From NCBI GenBank assembly GCA_026936325.1, contig JAPTHN010000253.1, positions 124,001 to 188,000 on the forward strand: a DNA stretch of 64,000 nucleotides, written 5' to 3'. The DNA comes from Platynereis dumerilii. Its lineage: Eukaryota > Annelida > Polychaeta > Phyllodocida > Nereididae. This document shows positions 46,201 through 59,900 of the stretch, piece after piece. The notes beneath the pieces are model-generated. The model was not told the origin of the DNA. It worked only from the letters and a program-made list of their open reading frames with translations, and did not search any database. A program made the translations under genes and the position numbers. Position 1 is the first letter of the stretch, and every line of letters starts with the position of its first letter.

Positions 46201-48588
46201 ATACCACAAGCTTTGTCAGAAAAGGATTTAGCTGAAAACACTCATTTTAGTGTACAGAATGAACAGGGGGAAAGTGAATTCGAGGACACCTTGAGGTGGT
46301 CGAAAAATGATGGATACACCTTATATCCAGTACTGACTAGGGCAGCTATGAGAAGAGTCGCTGAACACGGCTTAGATAAGGCTTACGAAAGCCAAAAACC
46401 AAAAACAATTAACAGACAAAGAGCTAGAACAGACAGGCAAAAGACCGGGGGGTCTGAGACCGCTGCAGCTCCAATGGAAAGTCTGGCGAGAGAGGCCCCA
46501 CCGGAGCAAGGCCCCGAGGGAGAGCCCCCAGACTTAGAAGACATAGAAATTGAAGGAGAAATGCAACATAGGGATGACAATTATATAGATTTGGAAGGAG
46601 ATAGACTGAATTTTGAGCCCATACCAGATGGACTGAGTGGAATCAAGTTCCTTAGTGAGGTTAATCCAAATCCTGTTGTACTTAGTAGGATACCCAGACA
46701 GGCAGATTTGGATCCCTTAATCAAGAAATACATTGCCGACGTGTTGACAAAAGTGAGAATCCCAACGACGAGACAAGCTCTGATAGCAGCACAGAAAACT
46801 GACTCTTTTTTGGGACCATTGATCCAATACATACAGTATGGTAAGCTGACTGGTGAAACAGGAAGTCTAAAAACTGTAATTCGGCTCTCGGAAGAATTCG
46901 TGATATTGGACGATTTACTGTACCATTTGAAGGTGTCAGCTAAATTGGATAATCTGAGATTACAAGTAGCGCTACCTGAGAAATACGTTGGAAGTGTCCT
47001 GGAGTTCTATCATGAAACTTCCGGTGAAACTCATATGAAAGCTGATAAGCTTATGAGTGTAATCGGAATGCACTTTTATGTCAGAAATCTGTATAAACAT
47101 GTCATAACGTACATACAGACTTGTTTGCAATGTCAGAGACTCGTTCGAAATCTCACATCAGATAAAGACAGAGAGTTACAGCCCAGATTGATAGAGGCCA
47201 ACGACAGGGCATTCGATCATATAAGCATGGACTTGTTGTGTATGCCGTCGGCGAATGGGTACCAATATGTAATTATGGTCCAGGATGTCCTAACAAGGTT
47301 CCTGATTGCTCATCCGTTGAAAGACAAAAGAGCCGAGACAATTGTGAAGGTTTTGTGGGAAAGGGTATTTATGCCATATTTCATACCTTCGCGTCTTACA
47401 TGTGACAGAGAGACCTCGTTTCAAGGTCATATCATGAAGGCCATACAGGAAAGCCTGAAAATAGTCGCTAGGGCATGTAAGGTCCATGGGCATTCTTCGT
47501 TACCAGTTGAGAGAAGTGCGAAGACACTGAGAAGTTGGCTTACTGCTAATTTAGAGTACAACTACGATGAATGGCCAGGAAAGGTCGAGTCAGTAGTTAA
47601 AGCTTATAATTGTTCAGTAAATGATCAAACTGGGTTCAGTCCGACATTTCTAGTGTTTTTGAGAGAAGAGAAGTCCATTGGTGATTTTGAGTTGTTGCCA
47701 ATTAACAAACTGACAGCTACATACACAGAGCATGTTACAAAAATGCTAGAAAAACTTGATACCTTGATGCAAACGACCATTAAAATTAATAATGGGAAGA
47801 AGGTGCGACAAGCTGCCCAACATTTAAGCAGAAGGAAGAAAATCAGAGAATTTATTCCAGGACAGTTGATTTTGTTGTTTGCGCCAGAGCATACAGGGTT
47901 GAGAAAAAGTTTGAAAGTAGCAATGAGTCTCATTGGACCACTTTGGATCTACAAAAGATTTGATGTAAATTCTTTCATAATAGCAAATATTTTGAATCAA
48001 ATTTTGCCAGGAAGTTATCATCAAAGTCGATTGATCCATGTAACTGTCAGGGGGAGCAAAGGGGAACAAATGACAACAATTGAGGAAGTTAGAAAGAATT
48101 ATAATGATGTTTTAGAAATGGCAAAGCAGTTGCAGAAAACAAGTCGGTTAGAAATGCAGGATGCATCATTGCTTCTCACGATGTTGAACCTGGACGAAGA
48201 AAGGAAGTCCCTGGAAGGCCAAAGGTTACAGGTTTATGAGGTTCAGAATGGAAACGAGAAAATTCTAAATGACATTGAGGACCACGTGAGAGTACCTGGC
48301 GATGGTACCAAAGACCAGAGAAGGGACCTGAGGGCAGACGAGGTCACCTTGGGTCGTGTGACCAAGGCTAGGTTCCATGGGGGATATCTCCAGTTGCATA
48401 TCAAAACAGGACTGGAAAGATTAAACCAATGGTACACTATAGCCAAGGAAACAGGATTGTCAACTATGATGGAACCAGTGAGCAGTGGCTCAATGATTAG
48501 AGTAAAAGGCTCATTTAATAGGTTCCAATCAGAACTAATGGCAAATCCATTACTGAAGGAATCTCAATTGAACGAGATGATGCAGTGA
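43270..48588 (+). CDS. pol region of the giant LTR element
   Basis: The domains follow in order. An N-terminal linker comes first, then an aspartic protease with LALYDTGSSISIVN near 43850. Reverse transcriptase has KPRIVTDLRAVN, FLSSIDLIQAYHSV, KALPMGLG and the YFDD box at 45325-45336. RNase H has FVIACDSSREAVGA and CLTDHKAI. Integrase has an HHCC zinc finger (HETSGETHMK through CLQCQRL, 47010-47130) and a core with HISMDLLCMPS, then a C-terminal extension past the usual end. Order and motifs are those of Ty3/gypsy. It copies the RNA and inserts the DNA. Confidence 0.9.
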
Positions 48589-50516
48589 GCTGCATTAAAT
48601 ATAGTTTAAATTGATATATTATGACTTATATATTTGTTATATTATTGATCATTGTGTGTGCATAGAAATATATTGAATACCATTGATATTATGGTCATAA
48701 TTTGGTATTATTGTGTGAAAAATAGCGTGTAAATACAGGACGTAAAACTCGTCCATCCAACATGTGGGCCAAAATAAAATTTGGCAAGCTCTCATTTTGT
48801 CCTTGAGTCGAGCACGTGTACAGTTTGTTGCACTTCAGGGGTAATAGGAGAAGCCTCATAAAGATGAGTCGGGGGCAAGGGTTACTTGAAAGGCAGACTC
48901 AGTAATCAATTTATGAGCATTATGTGAGTGCAACATGCATTCTGAGCATGCAAACAGATACAGCACCCTGGATACAATAAGTCACAAGTGCAAAACAACA
49001 AGTTTGTTGCACTCATTTAGCAGATATAGAAAAATAAATATATCATAACTAATTGTGTTAAACAGAAAAATTGTAGTTAATTGTTACATAAAGGTTATAT
49101 GATATGGATAATAAGTATCTTGTGGTCTCCAGGGTAGTAATATGAGAAGAGAAAATATTAGAAGGGATACATAATAAGTACAATTGGGATTTATAAGTAA
49201 CCATGTGAGCTAAAGAGATTAAAATGGGGAGCTAGGTGAGCTCAAATACAGAGATAAGAGAATAGAGAGAGCTATATAAGCTAGAAGAGTAATTATAGAG
49301 GGATAAAAATTGAATAATTAACAGGATATAGTTCATTGAGTCGGCCGACGAATATAAGCACCTTTATTGTATTATCGTTACAATAAGCATAAACTTAAAT
49401 GTTTAAGAAATGACCATAGAGCGAGGGCTTAAAAGTTCTTATGAACCAGTGCACGGGTTTATTAAGTTTTCTTGACAGCCATTTGGAATGAGTAAGGTGC
49501 TTGGAGTACTTAAATCCTGACGAGGATGAGTACTGTTTGCAATAAAGCAAACATAAGGTGATATAATTCTAGAAAATTATCACCACGAGTAATTGTTTTA
49601 CTGACCTAATATATTTCTTCTGTAAAGTCAGCATGACTGAGAAGATTGGACTGCATATCCCAGTATGCATGTCCATAATGATTATTACAGATCTTAAATC
49701 GATCGGAGTAGTAATGAGTACAAATGATAAATTACAATACACAGGATACGAGGAAATATCACTATGAAGCCTCTTATCAATCTCCATATCCTCAGCCATT
49801 TGTTGGATGAAAACAATTAGTGCCTATATTGACTTCTTGGTAAGCCATTTTGTACAAATAATTTCATGAGCAGTTTAATCATATCGCATGTTCGAAGGAT
49901 ATCGTTCTGGCAGGAAAATCTTTGAGCAATATTGCCAAATCTTTGATATATATTCTTAATCATTCATAATGTCGCTAAAATCTCTAATAAATGCCCTCTC
50001 GAGAAAGTCCAAGTCACCATACGAATTACTGGATACATTTTTCACACACTATTGGAATATTCTTAATCGGTTTCAAGACCAAGATAGAAATGGAAATAAT
50101 GATAGTTCTGAATAGCAAAAAGGTATAGGGAATGATTTTATGCATAACCAAAACAAAACTATACTATCAATACATATCCTATTTATTAGTTTCCCTCTAA
50201 TAATGATAGTTCTGAATAGAAAAAAGGTATAGGGAATGATTTTATAATATTAAAAGAATAAAATCGATTAAGAAATTTGACAATCAACCATACAGAGGGC
50301 AGTGTGAGCGAGGGCCAAGATGGAGAAAAATAGAAAAAACTACCAATCACAAGCCATAGGAAAGAGGGGGTCAAGAGAAAAAAGGGGTCCAAAATTTGGG
50401 AGGCCGTGCGCACCGAGAGGCTATGCTACAAGAGACAGTGCATCTGTAAAAATCTTCACATCACTACTGATTGTCTTTTGAGAAGGATTAACTTGGAGGG
50501 TTAAAAATATTACAAG
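48589..50516 (+). other. Non-coding spacer after pol
   Basis: AT-rich. A 45-bp word (tgatagttctgaatagNaaaaaggtataggg) occurs twice, near 50100 and 50205. No ORF. Confidence 0.6.
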
Positions 50517-51520
50517 ATGGATAAGTTGCCTGGAGTCGGCAGAGGTTACCAACTCTTCGGAGCTAGACTCAAAGAGCCAAGGCCTGGAGCTCCTCTCGTA
50601 GTACCAGGTGAACCTACGAGAAGGACAGTCATTACTTCATTAGGCAGAGGCCTAAAGCTTCAGATAGGCTATGCTCCCGATGAGAAAGACTATTCGAAGG
50701 ATGAACAGAAGGACAATGTAACAACAGAAAGTAGTAGTGAAAACTACGAGGAACCTCGAAACTATGAAGAACCTCAGACCGAAGAACACCAGACCGACGA
50801 AGAATCTAAGATAACAACTAGAAGACGTGTTCGATTCAAAGAGACCTACGACGAATCCTACGAAGAAACAAAGATAACGACTGGAAAACGAGTTCGATTT
50901 AGAGAGACTGACGATGAAAGAAGAGTGCGAATGGGTCTGACTGTAACCAGAGAAGGAAACGGAAAGAGGACGGTTTATCAACGGGCCAAACCTTACACCA
51001 GCCAGAAGGAGATGTACGATCGTCTCTTAAGATTCGAAAAGGCCAATGCTCAATGGACGGCAGATTGTGGGAGCCAGACGGAGGGAGGAAAGGACTGCCA
51101 ACTACCTAGGGATGCTGTGACCCAAACAAAGAACAAATATGTCAACATGAAAGACACCAATTCGATCGGAACTAACGTACGTTGTGACCATTACAACGGA
51201 GAGAAGCCTCGTGTATTGAGAACTGTTAACAATTACTACTCACAACAGCTTAGGTGGTCGCAACATTTTCAGTAGAAAACTCCTTTTTTCCTCCAACACG
51301 GACTAGTTAATGACGTTCATATTGAGGAACTAATAGCATGTGGGGATGTATCGGAGGATGACTTCCTTGCAAAAATGGATGAATTGTCTGGAATCTACGT
51401 TGGTAAGGGAAGGGAGAATCTGAGGGCGGTGTTTCATGTGATGGCTCGGCGATTTGAAGATAGGGCTGAAGAGAGGAGACCTTGGGTGATTGGGCGATTT
51501 AAGAGGTGGGAGCGTTGTTA
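50517..51520 (+). CDS. Accessory ORF region of the giant LTR element, unknown function
   Basis: The 252-codon ORF starts MDKLPGVGRGYQLFGARL. It is charged, with an acidic middle and two tandem KITTxxRVRF(K/R)ET units about 28 residues apart. Coding-like sequence (EELIACGDVSEDDF) extends to about 51520. No signal peptide, membrane segment or known domain is seen. Its position between pol and env is where small regulatory or accessory genes lie in complex retroviruses, but I recognise no relative. The basic Arg/Lys-rich parts could bind nucleic acid (inference). Confidence 0.6.
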
Positions 51521-54500
51521 AATTGGGATTAAGGGGATATGATTATGGGTATTAATGGTATACGTAAGTTTTGAGACATTTGAAGGATGATTTGTTGATT
51601 ACAAGGCAGTTGAGTAGATATTGGGAAATTGTATAATTAGAAGATATTAATGAGTGTGAAAGAACTGAGATAATTGGAATATGTGAAGGACACTGGATGT
51701 TTGAGGGTATATGTTTGACATGGCGATTAAGATGCAAGTTAATGGTACTGTATTTCTGAACTTGTTGATGTTTGAGTCAGGAAAGTGCTTAGCAGATGGT
51801 TTGGCTATTGTTGATACAACTAGTACAATGATTCTATTTCTATCGAATTTTCCTCTATATGCATCGAGGATTGTGATTTTTTACCATTATTTGATGAAGA
51901 CTGTTTTAAGATTTGTATTACATATGTCATCGACCAGGTATGTCGTTAAACTGCAATTATTTCGATTACGTCTGTAATTGGATCTGTCATCGACCAGGTA
52001 AGTCGTTAAACTACAAGTAATTTGAACGCAGATTGTTCACATCAAGTAATTGGTATTGCTATCATCATTGTGATTACCATATTTTCAGTAAGACTGTCAT
52101 TAGGAGTTCCTATTTGGCAAACATTAAAGAAAACCAGACGAACATGAGTATATAGAAAATGACATAACATTTTAAGAATCGGTTTTTGCCATCTTTGAGG
52201 GTAATGCTTCATGCATGTCTCGCAGGCATAATGAAGGGGTCAGCTTTGCTGATAGTGTCTCTCATAATAATGAAACGATTGTATGATAGTATAGTTTAAT
52301 GAAATCGAACAGTTTAATGTGAAGAAAGAAAAATCATTGTGATTGAATGGATTGAACTGAAGGTTAAACTGACAATTGATGTCAGAAGGCACGTTGCCTT
52401 TTACAATATAATTGGCACCATGATGTATGTGTTAAAACATCTGAGATAGCGATGATTTGCTTAAATTGACAGGATGCAGATTGTCAGTTGCATATATGAA
52501 AATATGTCAGGTATATGATACAGATTGTCCTTTGATTACATGTTAAAATATCGGGAATAAGTCCGATATGATTAATTAAATGGTTGATATTGAAAAGTTG
52601 AGTTTGTCTACATAACTGTGATCTACGAAGTACATTATAATTGCTAAAGTTGAACAGTGAAATCTTGATCTGGGTTGCGATCCTATTATACAGGATGTGT
52701 TGCTCATAATGGTAAGGGCAGGTAACTGACAGATCAAGAGAATGTCGAATTATTGATGAAGTCCAGCTTGGGAAATTTTACCTAGGCCAAATCCTTCAAA
52801 AGAGCAGTCTGGTTGTGTGAAATCTGAATTTCTGAATGAGAAGATTTGATAAATTAATGGCTCTTCTTCAATTTATGTGATAAGAATGAGACTTGGGTCG
52901 TTAATAGAGTGGTTAACGAAGATTGAGTTCTATAAATTTCAGCAATTTAGGGTCATTATTTACGACGTTATGGCCATAAGAAGTATCTTTTTATATCTTT
53001 TAATATTTACTATGTACAAAATGTAAACAAAGATGACCTAGTTTTGGATCTTTTGCACTCAAAAGACACCATGACCCCAGCGAGGTTGATTGGGTGTTAT
53101 GTAATACAGTATGGTTGATTACGTAAGATTCCCAAGCCTACGCATGACTCAGCAAAAATTTTCAGAATGTAAACATTAGTCGCTAAAAAGTTCATTTCTT
53201 GGGGGAGCTGAGTTGAAAGCTAAATTGCGTGATTGCGCTAAGTTGCGAAGAAAATTGAATGATGGAATTAAATGGACAACTAAGTAAAGTATGTACAGAG
53301 GGAAAATGGTGCTGCCGACGTCATTAGCCTAGAAGTTATAAGGATGTAAAGTAAGGTGAATTATTGAGATAGAATTAACGGCAAGATTAATAAAAAGGAA
53401 AAAGATGCAGTGAAATTGAGGTTTGAGCTTTTATCGGAATGAGCTCTTTAATAGTATGTCTTTAAATAGATGGATTCAACTGATGCCTGGGTTTGATATG
53501 GGCTTATATAGACCCCTTACAAATTGAATGTCCTAAGCAAAACGAATAATAAAATAAGTAGCAATGGCTAGCATGAATAAAAGACAAGCAACAATGGACC
53601 TCGTCAGGTCCCAACATGTTAATTTACACATATATTGGTTGCCACTTTTCCTTGAAGGTAAACATTAGGCGTACTGATTCAGTTGGACTATAAAGCAATC
53701 CATATTCTTTTGCAGACTCCTCACAAACTTTAAGCATCTGTCGCAACCCTTCTACTGCACCCTAACGCATAAGTCCCACGTCAGTCCTTCCTTGATAATT
53801 GGTAATATAATCGTGTGCTGCCAATAACTGTGTTATTAAAATTCCTGTAATTTGGCCGTGTTGTTGGTTTTCATAGCTCTTGGGGCGATAAATGCGCGCA
53901 TGACCAAAGCAAGCACTGCTTTTCAACTGCTCATTTTTCTTTCCCTTCTCTAAATATCAACATTTCTTATTTTTGCCTCAATTCATTAGCATGGGTCACA
54001 TTTTGACCTCTCTTACATGACTCTTGCATGTATACATGACTCTTGCATGCAGCTAATGGAAAAATAAGTACTATTAACATATCATTATTAACTATCTCAC
54101 GTCTGTGCAGCCCGGTGCACATCTTGGCACTTCCCTGTCCTACATACATGTAGACGCCACACAATACATTCCTTAAGCATGCAGAAAATGCAGATTATTA
54201 TCAAATCATCATCTGCGTGATTTAAATTCAACAGTCGCATGCATTTACCAAAACTCAACAATTAATATTTCCCTAAATCTTTTCGTTTGAGAACATTCGA
54301 TACACAAAGAACTTAATCAGCATGATTGCCAGAGTACCAGCTACAACCGCAAAGAAAATGTATAAAGGCATACAGAGGCATGCAATTGGAGTTAAGAAAA
54401 ATTCACAATATTTAAAATAATTCATTTCGTCTTGAATAGAAATAAGAGTGGGACAGCCGAGACTTCGGTCTAAGACGCAGAGGAATTTGGACGAAGAGGG

Positions 54501-56962
54501 GGGTCTTTGTGCTACCCCCCACTTCTTCTAGGAAATGGGAGGAGTTTTGACTAGCAGGGGGTGTTTCGTTCTATTTATAGACTGCTCATTCTATTTATAG
54601 AATGGATATTATGGATGCCATGTGTGAAGGCTAGGTCGACTGTTTGCAATTACACCAGAGGTCGACACGATGCAGTTGGAGGTTCTACATGAGGCTACAC
54701 TCACTTTCTTTACACCGACATCTGGTGTTGAAGCAGATAGTTACCAATTTTGCAAGGAGAAACTAGAAAGATCCATAAGGAAAAATGCAAAGTTATAATA
54801 AATAAAATTCATACATTCTACACAATCCTGGTCAATTGTAGTACGGGTGGGTGAGCCTACTTGCTAATACAGTGAGCCACACATTGTCGAGTAGTGTGCT
54901 AACAATTATTTGCGATTCTTGCAAGAAATTGAATGTTCTTTGAAGGGACTTAGCAAATGATCGAATATGTTCAGTCTTTGTTAATGTTAAGAACCAGCTG
55001 TGACTCTTGTAAGAAGTTGAACGTTCCCTATACATTGAAATTGAAATCAGTTCCATTCGGACTTAGTCGAAATGACCGTCCATTATTCTTCTTTTGTGAA
55101 TCAGTGAGTGTTCTATTCACTCTTGCAGAACATTTTGTACACTGTTATTATTGTTGGCAGCTGTATTTCTTATTTAACCTTTCACATTTTGCGAATACCG
55201 GCACTTGTGATGCTCTGATTGCTTATTGAGGTTTTTTCGTTGAGTTGATAGCAAATTCTTCTGTCTCTTCTCTGCTAAAGCAGAGCTTGTAATCCTCGAG
55301 TTGAAAGGAAATAATGGTGGTGGATAATAATGAAAGGGAGGAGGCATGTACAGATGCTGCGCATACTGCCCTTGCTATTATAATTTTAGTAGTGCAATGG
55401 TTCATGGTTTAACAATAATTGCACATCGTTATTTTTTTTTTACAGTAAATATAATAAATAGGTCACACTGGTCACCATTTATTGGAAAATAGGTAAGATC
55501 GGTTACGTCATCCATATATTTAGGCGGACCTTGGGATTTCCAAACTTGAGAGGACCTTTGCAATAATCATTTGCAGTGTGGAACAGTGGTAGCACACTCG
55601 CAGAATACATAAGGTTTCAGAAGCTAGAAAACAAGACCTTCCACAAGTCTTCAATCTAGGCTTAAGCCGCTAATAGCACATACAGTGTTTGGACAGGACA
55701 ACATGAAGTGGTTGCTGATTGTTACCTAGAGATCTTGCCGTTGCTATGAGAAAATAACTAAATAAATGAACTTCGTTAGAACAGATGGATGCACCATCCA
55801 CTAACTGCTTATGATTCGTCAACTGTATCACTCACTTAACCCACCTTCCTCTTCCAAATCAACCTTTCATCGCATTTTGAGAATAGTAATCAAAACAGAT
55901 CCTAAACAATCATTAGCAAAATTCAAATCACCCAAATTTCAACAATTATCAACATAATAAATTCAAAATCTCAACAATCAACAAATCAATGAGCATAGTA
56001 TACCACTCAATTTCAATTTTCAACTAATTAGAATATTAAAGTTCTTGTTCCAGTCCTAAAACATTAAGAGTAGCCGAAATATGACCAAATCAATCAAAAG
56101 GCATCAGTTCTTGCCTGAGGGAATTTAAATGGATGCACTATGGGCATGAATTGTGCTGCCTGTTGGGATGTCTCAGCTGGTTTTGAACCCGCTATCCCCG
56201 TGTTATCATTTGGAGTTTCCTAAAAACAATATATTTATATTAATGAATGACTTGCATCTACTCTAAATATATATTTAATTGAACGCTCCGCAATGAATGT
56301 CTGAATGTTTATGACAACCTTGGTGGGTGTACTGAATGAGATCAAAATGATTAACTTATTTGTTTTAGTATTAGTACTCGCCCGAAGATGAACTGCTTAA
56401 ATCATCTTGTGCTAACATCCTTTGTACTATACACATCTGCGTGATTTGTGTATTCAGTCTATGTACTATACATTGTTTGACATTTCATAAGCCGAGAATC
56501 CTTGACCTTTGGGTGATTATTGATCGATAATGTGTTATTTTGGATATTGAGTGCAATCACTTGATTGGTTTAGAATGATCGTGAGTCCTTGAGTCTTAGT
56601 ATATAGTTGAGCTTGAGCGAGTTGTTCTTCAGTCTCGACTCAATCTCAGGAGAGAGGGGCAAAGAATCGATTTATACAATAGATTCTGAGACTACTTACT
56701 ACCACAGGCTGATGTTGAGAGAGGTAAGGCATTTAATAATCTATATAGCTGAGCATATGAATTCATTATATACTTAGAATGTATAATTGACTGAGAAACT
56801 TTAAAATTACAGAGTGAAGGGAGAAAAGGGAACAAGGCATGCTAAAGGTGATTCTTCACTTATTTGGTATTTCTTATTGGAAGTTAATAGCAATTTTGAT
56901 TGGGATATTAGCTGTATTAGTTATTTTCTGCTTGTTGTGCTGCAAGCTGACAAGATAGAAGT
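51521..56962 (+). other. 5.4-kb spacer between accessory ORF and env-like ORF
   Basis: AT-rich, with no long ORF on either strand. A tcatcgaccaggtaNgtcg word is duplicated at 51928 and 51988. A donor-like gagaggtaagg is near 56715. Env mRNAs of such elements are usually spliced, so a splice acceptor close to 56963 would be expected. Nothing else was recognised. Confidence 0.55.
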
Positions 56963-59900
56963 ATGGCTGTATGTTTTAATTATGTGGGGCTCATAGTTTT
57001 TTCCATGATATGCATCAGTCTTCAGGACAATGCAGAGGTTAGACCTGAATGCTCACAAAGAGTATTTAATACTCACTGTCAAATGATTGAGCCAGGGGCA
57101 TTTAAGTGTGTACCTAAGACTGGTTTCAATGAAGTATGTCGAATGGTCAATATGACAGGAATAAGAACTATCATTTTTCAGAATTGGAATACTGACGTGA
57201 TACAATTGAGGCCATTCGCGTCTATAGCAGGAATACAGGAGCTAGAACTGAAATTTTGGACGGTTAAGATAGACTTGGCGGATTTATTGGAATTATTTCC
57301 AGCAGTGAAGAAAGTTCGTTTTCAGAGAGCTGAGTTTAATACTCACAGACCTGTTGAGATGGAGACTCAAATAGAACAGCTAGAAGGTCTAAAGTACTCA
57401 ATATTTGAGAAACCAATATCCAGTCTGAATTTGCCTAAATTAAGAAGGCTGGGATTAAGACTAGAAAGCGCAGTGGAGGATTATCAGCTAGGTAATCTAC
57501 ATTTAACTGAATTAAGGATAAATGCTCCAGGAGCATATAGATTCAATTGGCCCAAGCTTGCAAATCATTCCACGCTTGAGGTTCTAACTGTTCAGGGTCT
57601 TGCTAGAATGTATGCCAATATACAGGATTTTCCTTATACAAATTTGAGAATTCTTAGGATTCGTGGAAAACGTTTTCAGCTTAACTTGACTGATTTTCTG
57701 GGAGGCAAGGTCTTTGATAAGCTGAATGTGTTGGAATTATCAGGAATTGAGTTAATGGAAGAAACAGATTTCACTCCCTTGATGAATTTAAGAGAACTTA
57801 TTATCAATAAACCTTACACGTTTTTTGGGAAAGTAAGACGGTTCCCTGAGAATCTTTTGAAGTTGACTTTAAATGACCTGGGTGAGAAAGAAGTATTGGC
57901 TAGGCATGACCTTATTGTAAAGTCTAATCTGCATAAAATTGAAATAGTTAACTGCAAGATTAAGACTATTAGACCATCATTTTGGGAAGGTTTTCTAAAC
58001 TTGAGATTTATTAATTTGACTTTTAATCGGTTCAAGTCTTTGAATCTGAACCCAGGTTTAGTTAAATTGACTGAAATAGATTTGAGTAATAATCAGTTAA
58101 TGATTCTTCCTGAAGATTTGCTGTACTACCCCAAAATGAGAACAATTAATCTTAGCTATAACTCACTTGAGGTATTGGACTTGGGTATTCCTTACACTCC
58201 TGAGAGGGTATCTCGATCCTTGCAGGTTATTAATTTAACAGGTAATGATTTGGAATGTAGCTGTCCTTGGAAATCATTTTCCATGGCTTTCCAGGAAGGA
58301 GTGCGAATTGTGGGAAGTTGTAATGATTCCATATCATTAAGTGATTTGGAGGTCTCTATCTGTCCAGATTATTTAATACCAAATCGACAGCAAAGAGACG
58401 TAGATTTGCAGCAGTTGGTGACTCCTCCTGCAGATTTGTTTGATCTACAAGGTATAGCCTTACCTGCAGAAGATATGAGAGATAGTTTGAACAGCTTTTC
58501 TAGAAGGATTAGGAACGAGGAGACAAGGGGTTTTGTGAGTGCCCCATATGGTGTCACCTTCTCAGCGAACAAACGGTTTATTATAGGCCTTGAAGATCTT
58601 AAGATACACGTAAAATTGAATTGGCCAAATCTGGCACTTCCTGAGATTCCTGAACAATCGAAGGAGATTCTAAAAGAGATTTGTAGTGGAGAGGAGGAGA
58701 TGTTACGAAGAATTTGCGAAGACTACCAGCCGCTTTTAACATATGCAGATAGACAAACAGTTGAGTTGAGAGAGCAAGTGCTTAAGAGGTTCCAGGAATT
58801 GGTAACTATTTTCCAAGATCCAATTTTGCCTGGTAGTCGGACTAGACTTCGCAGATCTGAACAACCAGAGTTAAAACCCACGGATGAACCGATAATTGAG
58901 GACATTTTAGACACTGACTACTGGGAATCTGAACATGATAGGATTCAGATATGGCAATGGGCCACTGCATCCTTTAGTGGTGTTATGCATTCGTCATTAA
59001 CCCAAACCAGGGCCAAAGCTTTTGTTAAAGCCATTAGACTTTTGGCAGGGCGGCAGTCCTTGTTGAGAGATTCCCATCAAACCATGAGGCAGGATTTAAT
59101 CGAAATAGTTGAACTAAAAACTAAGTTGTTTGAAAACACAACTAGAAACATAGAGGAGTTATATGAGTTACTCAATTCAACGAACATTGAAATGCAATCT
59201 GCTTTAAGAGGGGTTTATCAGCGAATGAATGTTCTACAGAAGAGAACACGAACTATTCGTGTTTTGAGTCTGCTTGGATCTAGGTATTTAAGTTTGAGCA
59301 ATGAGAGGGTAGAGCAATTCAAGCATCTTTTGAAAGAAGTCGAGGCTGTTTTGACTGCAGTCCAGCAGTTTGATCGAGGACACCTCAGTTATAGACTTCT
59401 AGCACCGACTGATATGCAAGACTTGATTATTAGAGCAAGTCAATTGCTAAGGGATTGGCACCCAACTCACAAATTACTTTTTAAGAGTTTTAGTGAGTTC
59501 TATGGAGCGAAGTTCAGTTTTATTGCAAATCATCATGGATTGGTTCTCCAATTATCTTGGCCTATCTTAGCTAAAGATAGTGCACAATATTGGCTTTATA
59601 GAACACGTTCCATCAGCCTACCATTGATAACTGATAGTAGTTTTAATAAGCCAGAGTCTAATCATGATTATACTCGAATTAAGTTAGAGAGTGAGTATTT
59701 GGCTGTTTCCAATGAGTATAATTTTGTTGAAGTTAATAGCCTTGATCTGGAAGATTGTGAACAGATTGGTAACGCATATCATTGTTACCAGAATTTCTTA
59801 GAGAAGGATAATCATCGGGTGAATTGTATGTCAGCTTTATATTTAAATAAATCCGCTGAAGTTATTCTTGACTTATGTGAAGTCGAGTATATGTTTGCTC

